Shown: one piece after another, positions 33,136 through 44,440 of the stretch | Layout of the letters: every line of letters starts with the position of its first letter | Position numbering within the stretch: the stretch's first letter is position 1 | From: Metarhizium brunneum | Taxonomy: Eukaryota; Ascomycota; Sordariomycetes; Hypocreales; Clavicipitaceae | Length of the DNA: 64,000 nt | Direction: 5' to 3' | Assembly (NCBI RefSeq): GCF_013426205.1 | Contig: NC_089422.1 | Coordinates: forward strand, 8,149,001-8,213,000 | Program-made: the position numbers and the translations under genes | The notes under the pieces: model-generated | Database searches by the model: none | Seen by the model: the letters and a program-made list of their open reading frames with translations, nothing else | What the model was told of the DNA's origin: nothing

Positions 33136-34972
33136 CTAAAGCATCTTCGAAGCAGACGGCGATGCTACGGAGCCACGCCCTCTTGTGCACCAGCAGGCAT
33201 TGTCACCTTCCCGTTCCACTTGCACCATTGCCTCGACCCCCTGGCTCTTTAAGAAGTTACGCACTCTATCCCGCGCCTCGTCCATGCCGTACCCGCGTGC
33301 CACCACAACATGCACAACGCCGACAAGCTTCTCGCCATCCGCGCTTCCAGTTCGGTCATCCAACCAGAATTTGGGAGCCCAGTAGTTTACCACTCCGCGC
33401 TGCTCCAGGATCCCGCCAAGAGTGTTGCGCAGGTTATACTCAGTAGCCTCGGGGACACTGAGAAGCAGGCGCTTTGCTGAGGAGGTAACAAGCGGCATGG
33501 AGGACAAGAAGATGAGAACGGCGATGAAGCATGACGCCAAGGGGTCCCAGCCAGCCCACCCCCATATGCTGGTCAGTGCTGTCGAGACAATGACCGAGAC
33601 GCTGCCTAACGTGTCGGCCAGAACGTGTAGGTAGATGCCGTGCATATTTTCGTTGTCATGCGAATGGTCATGGCCATGATCGCTGCCGCCGCAGCCATGT
33701 GAATGGCCGTGTTTGTGGTTGTCGTGATTATGGGAATGGTCGTGTTCGTGACCGTGACTGTGACTGTGACTGTGACTGTGACTGTGACTGTGACTGTGAC
33801 TGTGACTGTGACTGTGACTGTGACTGTGACCATGACTGTGGCCGTGGTGATGGTGGTGGCCGAATGCCATCATGCCAACCAAATTTACTGCGAGACCTAG
33901 GCTGCTCACAACAAATAATTCGCCGAGTCGCTTCGTCTTGGTCCCCTCCCATAATCGTTCAAACGCTTCGAAAGCAATCTCAACGCTCAATAGCCTAAAT
34001 ATACATGTTAACAAATCTGAAGCTGACGAAGAAAGCCAAAGGCCTCGCTTACATCAAAAGAATACCGTTGGCAAAACCTGATAGAGTCTCGATCTTGCCA
34101 AACCCATATGGAAATTTTTGGCTCGGAGGCCATTTGCTCATGACAGCTGCCAGCAAGCCTACCATGAGTGCCACACAGTCAAAGAACATGTGTATACTGT
34201 CGCTAAGAAGTCCCAGCGAATCGGTGACGTAGCCGTAAAATGCTTGAACAGTCATAAACCCAAAGTTCAATCTGAATTATTATGTTAGCGTGATCCCGTG
34301 TTATATCGGCGCAAGAATCATGACTAACACCATAAAGTAAAAGATTCTTCGCGAGTCCTTCTCAACAAGAATGGCATGCAAAATGGGAAACCGAGCTGTA
34401 TATTTTAATAATGTCCTTGTGAACAGGGATCTTGGGGCTTTGCCAGGGTCTGATCGATGTTCGTCGATGTGGGCATGGTCATGTTTGTGTCCGACCTCAT
34501 GATTGTGATGGTGATCCGGGCTGTGATCGTGGTGGTGCGAGTGATGGCTATGATTGTGGCCGTGTTGGATTGGAGGCGAGTATGGTGTTGTGGCGGCGTC
34601 GGGGCCAGGCGTCAGAATACTCTTGCCACCAGCTGTCGTCTCTTTTGTCCAACCGTCCAGGGAATTTAATGAAGCCGGCGGTGGTTTCTCTCGATGCAAT
34701 GCTACGCTGGTATTGGAAGAGCGGGGGGTTTGACGAGCATGTGAGGGCTGTCTCGAGATTGAATGTGGTTGCCCGTGGTCGTGGTCGTGGTCGTGGCCAT
34801 CGTCGGCCAGGGATTGGGGGAGGGATCCGGTCGACATTGATGCTCGCCAGGCATTTAGAGACGATTGAGACTGAGTATGGGTGTGATGAGTGTGGCTGTG
34901 AGCTTGAGAATGCATGTGTTGCTGGTGGGCATGAGGGAGCGCAGAGGAGGGCAAAGTATATGGCGATGCCAT
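33136..34972 (-). CDS. MSC2: Zinc transporter of the cation diffusion facilitator family, MSC2 type
   Basis: Model: exons 34972-34329, 34271-34053 and 33994-33136; 573 residues. The start at 34972 gives 'MASPYTLPSS'; the frame is open further upstream, so a longer product is possible but less likely. The first about 190 residues are rich in His and Asp (several H-D-H-D and H-H-S-H runs). The core begins with 'FYFMVLNFGFMTVQAFYG' and holds the zinc site motif 'DSLGLLSDSIHMFFD' and the partner site 'HGIYLHVLADTLGS', both typical of CDF proteins. Between the two lies a long His-Ser loop encoded by a hexamer repeat. Yeast Msc2 imports zinc into the endoplasmic reticulum, with Zrg17 as partner. 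A Zrg17-type gene is not in this window. Confidence 0.92.
33754..33830. repeat. (GTGACT)n hexanucleotide repeat coding His-Ser
   Basis: A pure repeat of about 13 units lies inside the last exon of MSC2. On the coding strand it reads AGTCAC and encodes alternating Ser and His in the zinc-binding loop. The purity of the array suggests high mutability, and each unit adds or removes two residues without frameshift. Confidence 0.95.
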
Positions 34973-37270
34973 TGCCAACAGACGTCCTCGAAGATTTCTG
35001 TTGCACCTCGAGGTAGGCCCGATGGGCAGCTGCCGTCTTCGGAGGGTTGGGCGGTCAGAGTGGTGACGGTGGTTTCGACGGGAGGCACTTAAGGCTCCCT
35101 GAAGCTCAATCGCACTGTCATGAGTTGATAATTCGACGCAGGCCTCGAAAAGCACAAAGGGTGGGCGTCGACAACAAATTTAAGAATGGAGACACGTCGC
35201 CGTGCTCTTCTGCGTTGACGAGCGACTGGGTGAAAAGGAGAGACAGGTCGCGGAGGTGGTCCCAGGCAATGCAAGGCACGTGGAGCTGCGCGACCAATGG
35301 GTGGGGGAATGATTGACTTTGGGCAGGTGCGGATAACGAAAGTTAAAATGTCAACACTTGAAGTTGATTCTGCAACCAGGCAATTTACGCCTTGTATGAT
35401 GCGCAGATGGTTATTCACTCAAGCGCGAATGGATCAATTGATGGCTCTGTGTACTTTGTATGGGCGTCTAAAATAAAAGGGCAAGGACGACAGCGAGCAG
35501 AATAAACAAGAAGATGTGTCTTGACTCTTGACGTAGCAAGCATAACTTGGGGGGGGCCAACCCATGTCGGCGCAAGTGACGAGATAAGCGCAGCCAAGCT
35601 CGGACGGACCTGCCTCGTCAGTGTTTTCCCCGCCTCCCAATTACAACATAAAACCGACATCAAAAACCTTGGCATGTGCTGTGCTGTGCTGTGCTGTGCT
35701 CCAGGGCCGCATTCTAGGTTGGTCTTGTGCCTCCTGTGCCGACGTTATCGTGGCCAATTGTCACCGTTGCACCTCCACATTGTGCCAGACTGCCACTGCC
35801 AGACATAATTAGTATCATACATATTATACGGCGTGAGAAAGTTGTTTGCGTGGCCCCTGCAAGGCTGTACAAGTGGGGACTTTTGTCTTTTTACTGTTAA
35901 ATTGAGGGCTGGGTCGCTATGCGCTCGGCCTTATGCGATCAATGACTTGAGCACCTAGAAGATAGTAGCCAGGGTCTTGTGAGGCAACTGTGGCCCACGC
36001 ACCTTCTTGCCTTGCATATGTCCAAGTTCTTCAACAACTTGTGGACAACGAGGGAGCCAAAACACGCTGCTTGAGTAACTTTTCACTCATCTATCCCACT
36101 TACGAGCAACTTATTCCAAGTTCTCTGGACTTGCAATGCTGAGAAATCGCCTGGCATGGAGCAGGAAATGGTTCCCGCCGGCATTGTCGTTCACGAGTCA
36201 AGGTGTGGCTATTTGCGAACCCCTTCCATTCTGTTAAACTACCAGGCACTTTGCTAGCAATTGTTCCATTTTGGTTTCATCAAGCGGATGCAATTATGCA
36301 GACCACAAGGCTGCCTACCTCGCGCCGGGGCGAGTAGCCGGTCTGTAACTCTATCTTGCCAAGCAGCCGTACGTGGTCCTTGGGTAGTCGGCAAACGGCC
36401 GACAAAAGTCATGACTAAAAACAAGAGGAGTTGTTGGGGAGTTGTTTTACCAGCACTTCAATCATCGTTTTCTGGTCGCGTCGGCCGATGATATCAATAC
36501 GGGCAATACAACGAGCCGCAATCAATGCATAATGTCTGTCGTTTGTTGGGATGCAGTCCTCTTTCAACCGCAGTTTCGAACGGCAGGGGATGAGCTCCCA
36601 CTAACTGTCAATGGCAGGATCAGCACATGGTGGGCATCTTATCCATCTAGTATTTGTTAATGATCAGCAGCTCAGAAAGGATAGTTCCATACCTTGCCAG
36701 TGTAAGCCCGAGCTTGCCAGAGCGAGGCCATGTGATTGCGCGAAGCATGCATAAGTACTGCCTACTCGACAGTGCCATAATTCTACGTTATTGTATGGGC
36801 TTATCGCGCACGGGACTTGAATTGTGAATCGCAAAGAATTCTAATAGCCCGCGATTCGCGATTGCGACGAAATGCTCGCAAACCCAGCAACATGCATTTA
36901 CAACCACAGCCACCTGCTTGGCCAAGCAAAACTGCCGGTCCAACAGTAGGAAGCTACAACGCCGCTACCAGAAAGAAAGATTATCAATATGCAAAAGCAG
37001 ACCTTGTGGTGAATAGACTTCTGCAAAGGGTTCTTCCGCTGGCCAACATGATGGTGAAAGTCGGGGTTGAAAAGTCGGGACAGTCGGACCCATCGGGGTG
37101 TGAAAAGTGCGCGGACTTGGGAACCTAAAGTCCGTCCATGACATCCCGATTCCAAGGTTCCCCGGAATTCCATCCAGGCTGGATAGGCTTGCAACCAAAA
37201 ATAAAAAGGATATGCGCCAAGTCCATCATTGCATTTTATTTCCCGGACAGGTATTGCGGAAACACAAGCC
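34973..37270. other. Divergent upstream region, MSC2 / Zn2Cys6 regulator
   Basis: This 2.3-kb gap lies between two divergent genes. A (TGTGC)5 microsatellite occupies 35675-35700. The bases next to MSC2 keep an open frame on the minus strand up to about 35155, which is probably leader. No other gene is seen. Confidence 0.5.
35675..35700. repeat. (TGTGC)5 microsatellite
   Basis: Five perfect copies of the pentamer plus one base, in the intergenic region between MSC2 and the Zn2Cys6 regulator. Confidence 0.9.
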
Positions 37271-39523
37271 ATGGGACGGCAGTGGCGCCAACGCCCGATC
37301 GCGTGCCAGTCATGCCGGCGACGCAAGATACGATGCTCTCGCCAGTTTCCATGCTCTAACTGCACGTCCAGGGGCCTGCAGTGTGTGCAGTTTTACGAGC
37401 CTCTTGAGCCGGCGCCCGAGGTGAAGGACAAGGATGAGCCAAAGGCGGCGAATGTCTCCAACGCCGACATTCGCGCCCGGCTGGATAGGTTGGAGACTTG
37501 GATTACGGGCCTTTCTGATCCCCGTCCGGGTTCCACGCCCTCGGCCGAGAAGATTGATGATGCGCATCCGCCATCGCCATCGTCACGATCACGATCCCGC
37601 CATGCCCAGCCACTGTCTCCCCCGTCATCGTCTACTGTGCAGCATTTGTCCGAGGATGCTCTGTGGTTTGGGGGCCACTTTCTCTGCTGCAAGACGGCCA
37701 AGTGTATCCCACCTGTAAGACCAAAAACCAAGTTTCGTTGTTTGTAACATTCGAGCTGAGAATATATTTCTGTGTGTAGGAAACAAGTTTCTTGGACGGG
37801 TGTGCGACATATCAGCTTTCGCCGATAAGACTCATCAAGAAACCATACTCTATTATACAAGATGTGGCCTCGGCATTTGGATCGCTTGCAGCTGGGGGCC
37901 GGGAGATCTGTCTCACCCTGCCTCTATACCACGAAGCTTGCATCATCTTGCACGCCTTCAAGGAAGAGTGCTCAATATTGTGCCCCATGTTCCATATCCC
38001 TTCGGCACTTCTCTCCATGCAAAGCATATACACCAGTGTCCAGCAGCAGACCCCGGTAGACAAGTCAGATTTACTCCTGTTCTTATCCATTATCGCTTCA
38101 GTGACATATGCCTCTTCGCCCGAAGGCGACGTTTGCAAGCTCTTTGCAAGTCATTTGGAAGCGAATACACAGTGCGCATCGTGGCTGGCCGCCTCTTATG
38201 CGCTGTCAGACGAGATCAAGAGGCGTGGCCAAGGAAGCATAGTCTGTCTTCAGGGACAAAACATCCTGTGCAAAGTCTCTGCCTTCATGGAAGGAAGCTC
38301 AGTACGAACCCGGAGCCTAATATCCACGTCTATAGCCATGGCTCGCGACCTAGGGTTTCACCGCATAGATCACCCTGGAAATAAACCCGGCAGTCTTGGT
38401 ACAGAGTCGGAAATGGACATGGAGATCCGGCGACAATTATGGTGGGACCTTGTTGCCTTAGATTGGTACGTCGAATTCTTGTCCTTTCCATCATGGCATT
38501 TCAACAGCTAGGAACTAATACGCAGGCGTATATGATATTAGGTTGCTCGCAATATTCCCTGGCGCTCACGAGGGTGTATACACCATCCATCCTCAACACA
38601 TGGCCGTCAACAAACCCAGAATCATCGGAGACGGCAAGGACGGGACTCCATCCCTTCAGGAACGTGAACAGCAAAGCGACATGTCCTACTTCCTGGAGCG
38701 AATTCGCCTGACGGAAATCAGCCGCCAGTATATTGACCGCTGCCCGCTCTCCGAGTCCGAGACAGACGCAGACTACCAAAAACTGCTGCAACACGATGCC
38801 CGCCTTGAGCAATACCAGCGAGAACTGCCGCCGTTCTTCTCCCTCAACAGACTATCCACCCCTCCGACACACGAAAAGCCAGCGCTGGTCGTCCACCGCA
38901 TCCAAGTAAACTGCATGGTCTACATCTTGCGCTGCTTTCTCCACCTCAAATACCTGTCCCTCTCCATCATCAATCCCAAGTACGCGCCATCTCGCACAGC
39001 GTGCCTCAGCTCCGCCAGCGAGATCGTCCGCCTACACAGGGATGTCAAGTCCCGGTACTCCTGGATCATTCCGCGTCTCAAAGTGACCAACTACCTGAGG
39101 TCCTTGATCATGGCAAGTGCGGTGTTCCTGCTGGATGTCTGTTCCGGCACCGAGATTCGCGATTTCAAGAGGGAAAGGTCAGACATGCTTGATGCGTGGA
39201 GGCTGATGAGCGATCAGCAGGAGGACTCGAATGTCGTCGAGCTATTTTTCGAGTTTGCGAGCCAGATGTTGACGAAGTACGGCGTCTCAGAGGCCATTGT
39301 GGCGGACTTGGTGGCTCAACGACCCAGGAGCCGAGAGACTGCACGGCACGTCCTCGAGCAAACAGAGCATCTCGAGCAGGCGTACCAGGACGTGGGGGAC
39401 AAACAGATGGGCGTTGAGATGGTGGGTATGGATCAGCGGTGGCAGACGCTCGATGCGGATTTTGATTTAAAGACTATGAGTTGGGATAATGTGTTGTGGG
39501 GGTTTGACGGGATTGTCATGTAG
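37271..39523 (+). CDS. Zn2Cys6 transcription factor with fungal middle homology domain
   Basis: Model: exons 37271-37714, 37780-38465 and 38542-39523; 703 residues. The zinc cluster occupies residues 12-38 with exact C-x2-C-x6-C-x5-C-x2-C-x6-C spacing and the basic loop 'RRRKIRC'. A short heptad-like segment ('NADIRARLDRLETWITGL', about 75-95) may be the dimerisation coiled coil. The fungus-specific transcription factor domain follows, marked by 'TSIAMARDLGFHRID', 'EIRRQLWWDLVALDW' and 'LLAIFPGAHEGVYTIHP'. The protein should bind CGG half-sites in the nucleus. Target genes are unknown; the nearest downstream gene, TDA10, starts 284 bases after its stop and is conserved metabolism-related, so the pairing need not be functional. 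Confidence 0.93.
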
Positions 39524-39807
39524 CAGAGGGGTTTCTCATCCTAAGGATACCATTACGTCACACAAAGCTCTCAAAATTAGGACGCAAAAGTCGTAGCGTC
39601 TTCTAAGCAATGTCGAGTTTGTTGATGACTTACATGATGGGAAATCGCCGTCTCCCGCCACGGGCATCACCCCAGACTTTTAACTCCAACCCCTCACTCC
39701 GGCTCCGGCCGCGGCGGCTCCGGACCGTCGACAAACTCCAACTCGTTAGAACCTCATCCCGCTCACGGCACTCCTCACCACACTCCCCAAACAAGCAGTC
39801 GGCCACA

Positions 39808-40692
39808 ATGTCCACATTCGCAGATGACAAAGCACCAATATGCATCCCCTTCATCACGCAGCTCCTCCAAACCCACCGGACCAAATCCCCGGACCGCCCG
39901 CTCATCATCGGCCTCAACGGCATGCAGGGCGTCGGCAAGACGACTCTCGTCGCGCCGCTGGCCGCCGCCCTCAACGCCCGTGGCATCCACACGCTCGTCT
40001 TCAGCATCGACGACTTTTATCTCCCCCACGACGAGCAGGTCAGGCTAGCCGCGTCGCATCCTGAGAACGCACTCGTGCAGCATCGCGGGGAGCCAGGCAC
40101 GCACGACGTCCCCCTGGCAAAGGCTGTCTTTGCTTCGCTCCTCAACAACTTGCCCACCTCTATCCCGCAGTACGACAAGGCCCTCTTCTCCGGACAGGGC
40201 GACCGCCTGCCGCCCTCCCAGTGGCGGCCGGCCAACCACCCGGGCCAACCACCCGTCCAGGTCGTCATCTTTGAAGGCTGGTGCGTCGGCTTCCGTTCCG
40301 TCCCGGCTGCTCAGGTGGAGGCGAAGTGGAAAGGCCCCAGTAGGACCTTGCATAAACATAAACTGGAGCACTTGCAATTTGTCAATGAGGAACTGAGCAA
40401 CTACGACGCCCTGACGGATTCTTTTGACGCGTTTATACATATTGACTCTGAGGATGCAGAGTACGTGTATGCCTGGCGACAGGAGCAGGAAGATTCGTTG
40501 CGGGCCACCAGGGGTGATCCGACGGCGGGGATGACTCCCGAGCAGGTGGTCAGGTTTGTGGATGGGTATTATCCTGCCTATGAGCTCTATACAGATGGTA
40601 TGAGGAGAGGAATATTCAAGGACAGGCCCGAGTGTCAGTTGCGCATGATTGTTGGTAGGGATAGAAAGGTCAAGGAAGTTGTGCGGATATGA
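39808..40692 (+). CDS. TDA10: P-loop kinase, TDA10 / glycerate-kinase type
   Basis: One exon, 294 residues from the ATG at 39808, which sits in a good context (GCCACA before it). The same frame is open back to an ATG at 39610, but those 66 extra residues are Ser/Arg-rich and unlike the family. The protein shows 'GLNGMQGVGKTTL' (Walker A, near residue 37), 'FSIDDFYLPHDEQ' (Walker B-like with the D-D-F-Y motif), 'QHRGEPGTHD', 'KALFSGQGDRLP' and 'VVIFEGWCVGF'. These identify the family of yeast Tda10 (YGR205W) and plant D-glycerate 3-kinase. It should phosphorylate a small metabolite with ATP; the fungal substrate is not firmly known to me. A C-terminal 'DGYYPAYELYTDGMRRG' segment also fits the family. 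Confidence 0.92.
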   Translation: MSTFADDKAPICIPFITQLLQTHRTKSPDRPLIIGLNGMQGVGKTTLVAPLAAALNARGIHTLVFSIDDFYLPHDEQVRLAASHPENALVQHRGEPGTHDVPLAKAVFASLLNNLPTSIPQYDKALFSGQGDRLPPSQWRPANHPGQPPVQVVIFEGWCVGFRSVPAAQVEAKWKGPSRTLHKHKLEHLQFVNEELSNYDALTDSFDAFIHIDSEDAEYVYAWRQEQEDSLRATRGDPTAGMTPEQVVRFVDGYYPAYELYTDGMRRGIFKDRPECQLRMIVGRDRKVKEVVRI

Positions 40693-40959
40693 ATGTTTAT
40701 TGTTCAAATACACCATGAGCTTCAAGTGATATATACGTATATAGAGAAAGCAAGAAGAGCAACTGCATCCCCATTCCGACCGAGGTATATCGGCGTGCCA
40801 TTTTCCATATCCCGCTTCTAAAAACGCCATGCTCGTTGATTATTGCCTTCCAGAAACCCCAGTCCTAACTCCTATTTAAATGCATTTTTCATCCATCTTG
40901 ATCGTTGACTAATCCACCATTACTTTTACTCATGATACAGCATAGGTGCTTTGCAAATT

Positions 40960-42525
40960 TTACAGATCCTTGTCGCCGACCACTCGTTGGCCATCTTGCT
41001 TCATCCTGGTTAATTTTCTATCGATAGCATCAGTCTGCAAGCGTATGGCCTCTTCTCGGTGAGAAGCTTCTGTCTCAAACGACCGAATCATTTCACGCTT
41101 CTCGCGTCGAGCGTTTCGTAGACGTTTCATTATGTCCGAGAACTGATCAGCAAACCAATCGCCAGAGTCTTCCCAATCCTCAATTGACATGTTGGCAAAG
41201 AACTGACGCTGCTCGTGCTCCCCTTGCTGCTGAAACTGTTCAAGCCTCGTTGTTAATTTCGAAGTAGACATATCATGGCCGTTCATCCCAGGTATTTGCG
41301 GCACAACATCAAACGGCTCTTCCTGAAGATCTTGATATGTCATGGAACTGAGGATTTTGTCGTCATAGTCTAGGCTCGGTAGTCTACGCTTTTTATCCTT
41401 GGCCGGCGCATTTCGGGAAATTTTCGAAGATAGGCCATCTTCTCTCCTTGTGCGATGTCCATTTTGCATATTGGGCTTGAGCGCCGTATGCATGCCGCCA
41501 AATGCACCAAGAGCGTCAACGTCGTCATCCGAATCATTCACAAGGATGGATTCATTAAATTTCTCCTCGATAGCCTGTTCTTGCCACTGTCCGTCCCTCC
41601 GTTCAATGAATTTGTCTTTAACTTTATCTTCTTGAATGATCAGGGCATTGGTTCCTGGAAGCTGTCCACGATTGATTCGAACTCCGCGCATTGGCAACTT
41701 TGTATGGGCTGGAGCTGACTGCATTGGGAGACTATAGGCCGACTTTTGTGATTTGAATGGCCTTGGGCCGAGTTGAGCATCGTTGTTGTAAAATCCATCT
41801 TTCATATGTGATGGGTGGTAGCGGTGCAGACCTGGGACAACAGAGAGTCGACCATCTGCACCAAACGCAAATTCATGCTTCTGGCTTGTGGTGACCGGCA
41901 CTTGCCTAGGTGGTAGTCTTTGAATAAGATTTCGATCTTGGCGTTGGTCTTCTATCTTGATGTCTGGAGTTCGTCTGATGGCTAGGTCCTCAGATTCATT
42001 AACAGGGGTTGACAGCCCTGACATCATAAAATTTTCCCCCAGCTGCGAACCGGTGAAGATGTCATGCTGCAGTTGGTGAGTTGCTTGGATCTGGTTCACT
42101 TGTTGTCTGACTGGTGATGCAAGACCTCGTCTCAGTGGTGACTGAGGCTTCTGCGGGTTACTGAGCTGACCACCGGGGCGAGGACTACCTAGCGGATTGC
42201 GGACAGCTCCAGGTAGAGGAAGTCGGGCAAACTCCGCTAGTTCTTGTCGGCTCGGAACATATTCATTTGCACTTGGCGTGGCTGGGCGTTGCTCTGGCTG
42301 TGGTTGAGACGGATTTTCGGTGGCAGCATTGTAGTTGGCGTTGCTGTCAGACTTGCCACGAGCAAATGCCTGAAGCCCACGGCTCTTTGCTTTGAGACCT
42401 GGTTGCATGTTGATGCTTATGGCACCCTGAGAACGGCTGCAAGTTGCATTGGTTCGAGGGATACCCGATGCGAGCTGGCTTTCTCGGCGAAGCTCAGCCG
42501 AAGTTGTTCGATGATGGAAACCCAA
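40960..42525 (-). CDS. ECM11: ECM11-type protein, mostly disordered with conserved C-terminus
   Basis: One exon, up to 521 residues. A second ATG at residue 40 ('MQPGLKAKSRGLQ') is an equally possible start. Most of the chain is polar and low in structure (Pro, Gln, Ser-rich). The last about 90 residues are helical and conserved-looking: 'FFANMSIEDWEDSGDWFADQ' followed by 'MKRLRNARREKREMIRSFE', which fits the C-terminal domain named after yeast Ecm11. Yeast Ecm11 is a SUMO-modified protein of meiotic chromosomes that works with Gmc2 in synaptonemal complex assembly; whether the filamentous relatives do the same is uncertain. The family call rests on motif recall, so it is moderate. Divergent from the SRF1-type gene. 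Confidence 0.65.
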   Translation of the reverse strand: MGFHHRTTSAELRRESQLASGIPRTNATCSRSQGAISINMQPGLKAKSRGLQAFARGKSDSNANYNAATENPSQPQPEQRPATPSANEYVPSRQELAEFARLPLPGAVRNPLGSPRPGGQLSNPQKPQSPLRRGLASPVRQQVNQIQATHQLQHDIFTGSQLGENFMMSGLSTPVNESEDLAIRRTPDIKIEDQRQDRNLIQRLPPRQVPVTTSQKHEFAFGADGRLSVVPGLHRYHPSHMKDGFYNNDAQLGPRPFKSQKSAYSLPMQSAPAHTKLPMRGVRINRGQLPGTNALIIQEDKVKDKFIERRDGQWQEQAIEEKFNESILVNDSDDDVDALGAFGGMHTALKPNMQNGHRTRREDGLSSKISRNAPAKDKKRRLPSLDYDDKILSSMTYQDLQEEPFDVVPQIPGMNGHDMSTSKLTTRLEQFQQQGEHEQRQFFANMSIEDWEDSGDWFADQFSDIMKRLRNARREKREMIRSFETEASHREEAIRLQTDAIDRKLTRMKQDGQRVVGDKDL

Positions 42526-43193
42526 GCCTAGCTACCTAGGCATCCCAGGTGAGCTGCAATACGCGGGCAGGTTGGTGTGAATGACTTGAGCATCGGACCG
42601 TTAACCTCAAAATCATTGGAAGTGCGAACACTCTAGTATTGGTTGCATGCAACGCAAACGCCAATGTTCTCGGGGGTCTCGAGGTTTAATCTTGGTCACG
42701 CCCCGCGAAAAGGCAACGCGTGTGAAGAGTGTGTAAAGTGGTTAGCTGCTGTGGCTCTGTCCCTCTGTCTCGCGCGCCATCAGGTGACGGCAGAAGGCGC
42801 AAGTGAACGCTAGCCACACTTGGCAGGAACGACCCGTTGATGACCGACCAAACCCCTGCTCAACGCGGGGCTCGCTTTCTGTCCAAACATTGAACTCGCT
42901 TCTACTCTGCACAGCAAGCGCCAATTGGATGCTACAGCCACCCCAGACAGCAGCACTTCAGAGCACGCCAGAAACAAGAACTCTGATCATCCCGCGTCAA
43001 AACTCATGACAGCACCTCAGCCAGCTCGCATCTCGGGTCGCGTAAACTTGATGTAACGGCCATCGTACGTGCGACATCTCTGGATGGCATTTCCACATAC
43101 CAAGCGGCACAAAGGAGTCATGCAAAGCTGCTAATCGTCGAACCGCTGGCGCTCAACCCATGTGGCTGCTTGGGTAGCACACAGATTGCCGCG
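42526..43193. other. Divergent promoter region, ECM11-type / SRF1-type
   Basis: The two genes start away from each other, leaving 668 bases that must hold both promoters. A CTACCTAGG string occurs at 42532-42540, close to the ECM11-type start. No gene is seen. Confidence 0.55.
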
Positions 43194-44440
43194 ATGAAGG
43201 ACCCAGCGTCGTGTGCTGCGCCATCGTCATCGCCTCCTCCAACCGCTGCGGAATCAAGCTCGTCCGGACCGACTACATCTAGATATACATATCTATCAGA
43301 GGCGGCGACTGAGAATCCTATCCTTCGCCTCCGACCTCCTAGGACCCTTCCCCGTGCGTGTTGCTCGAGATTCGCTGTACTGTAGTGCAGTTCCCAAACT
43401 TTCGAAACTACTTTTGCTAACGATGCATTTACCCCCCCACAGCTTGGATTGATTCGTACGAGGAGAGATACGGACCCGTTAGCGATGAACAGCTTCGTCT
43501 TTTGCAACCACCAGCGCGTATCGTGCAGCATCAAACCAATTTTTCTCCAAATCCACCTCAACGCCGTGTCTCCAAAGATGGCTTCGTCGCCTGGGATGAT
43601 CCGTCCCTAGGCCCAGCCCAGAGTTCTCGAGCCAAAATCCCTCACTTCCTTCGATATGGACGCGCTTCTATGCGCGGTAGAAAGTGGGATCACTTGCGTT
43701 CCAACGAACCAGTCATTGTCTCTCACTACAGACCAGCACCAACCCAGAGCAAATCGTCATGGTTTGACTTTGTACGGTCGTCAGCCTGGGGGCGGATGCC
43801 CAATGAAGAATCCCAAGTTGTCGATCATCACGTCCTCGATCAGCTCCAGCCGACATTCAATAAAGAGATGGATGTCCAGTTCCATCACACAGACGTGCGA
43901 GTCAAGGACCATCGAAAGTTGGCAGCTCTACCAAGGCATATATGGAACCGGATCATGCGACATCCGCTATCGCCATTTCTATTCCGGTTGGGCGTAATGG
44001 TGACTTCCATCTTGGCACTTGGAATTGCGGCTCGAATATATCAGCTAGAAAACAGCATGAACCAAAATAGCAGCGCTGAGCGAGCCCAGGTAGTGGTTGC
44101 CATCGTAGTGGACTGTTTAGCAATTCCTTACATTGGGTATATGATATGGGACGAGTATACGGGGAAGCCACTGGGACTACGGTCGGCCATGTCAAAGATC
44201 TCGCTGATTTTGCTCGACCTGTTTTTCATCATATTCAAGTCTGCGAGCACAGCCCTGGCGTTTGAAAGTTTTATATATCATAATGTGCGGCAGAACCAAC
44301 TCGTCCATTTGTCTGTGGCCTTGGCTGTCTTCCAGCTCATTGGCCTCTGTTCCTGGTCGATGACATTTACAATCAACATTTTCCGAACCGTCAAGCGGCT
44401 AGGAGGCGGAGGGGATGATAATGATGGAAGTGGTGTATGA
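43194..44440 (+). CDS. SRF1: Four-helix membrane protein, phospholipase D regulator SRF1 type
   Basis: Model: exons 43194-43353 and 43443-44440; 385 residues. The N-terminal half is hydrophilic, with a conserved-looking core ('PWIDSYEERYGPVSDEQL', 'DGFVAWDDPSLGP', 'IPHFLRYGRASMRGRKWDHL'). The C-terminal half has four membrane helices, roughly at residues 235-260, 275-297, 305-330 and 335-362. It ends with a Gly/Asp tail. I recognise this as the filamentous-fungal protein annotated as regulator of phospholipase D, after yeast Srf1, which controls the Spo14 phospholipase D. The assignment is by recall of the 'FLRYGRASMRGRKWDHL' pattern and not by alignment. The donor GTGCGT and a C-rich acceptor are both acceptable splice sites. 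Confidence 0.72.

Noticed and set aside
33754..33830. Regular short repeat that a search might call a CRISPR array
   Set aside because: The repeat is a continuous hexamer without spacers and codes for His-Ser in a eukaryotic gene.
34432..35016. 194-codon plus-strand frame opposite the His-rich N-terminus of MSC2
   Set aside because: Its Cys/Asp/Gly runs are the reverse reading of His-Asp and His-Ser codons.
39610..39807. N-terminal extension of the TDA10-type kinase
   Set aside because: The 66 residues are Ser/Arg/Pro-rich and unlike the family, and the ATG at 39808 has a better context.
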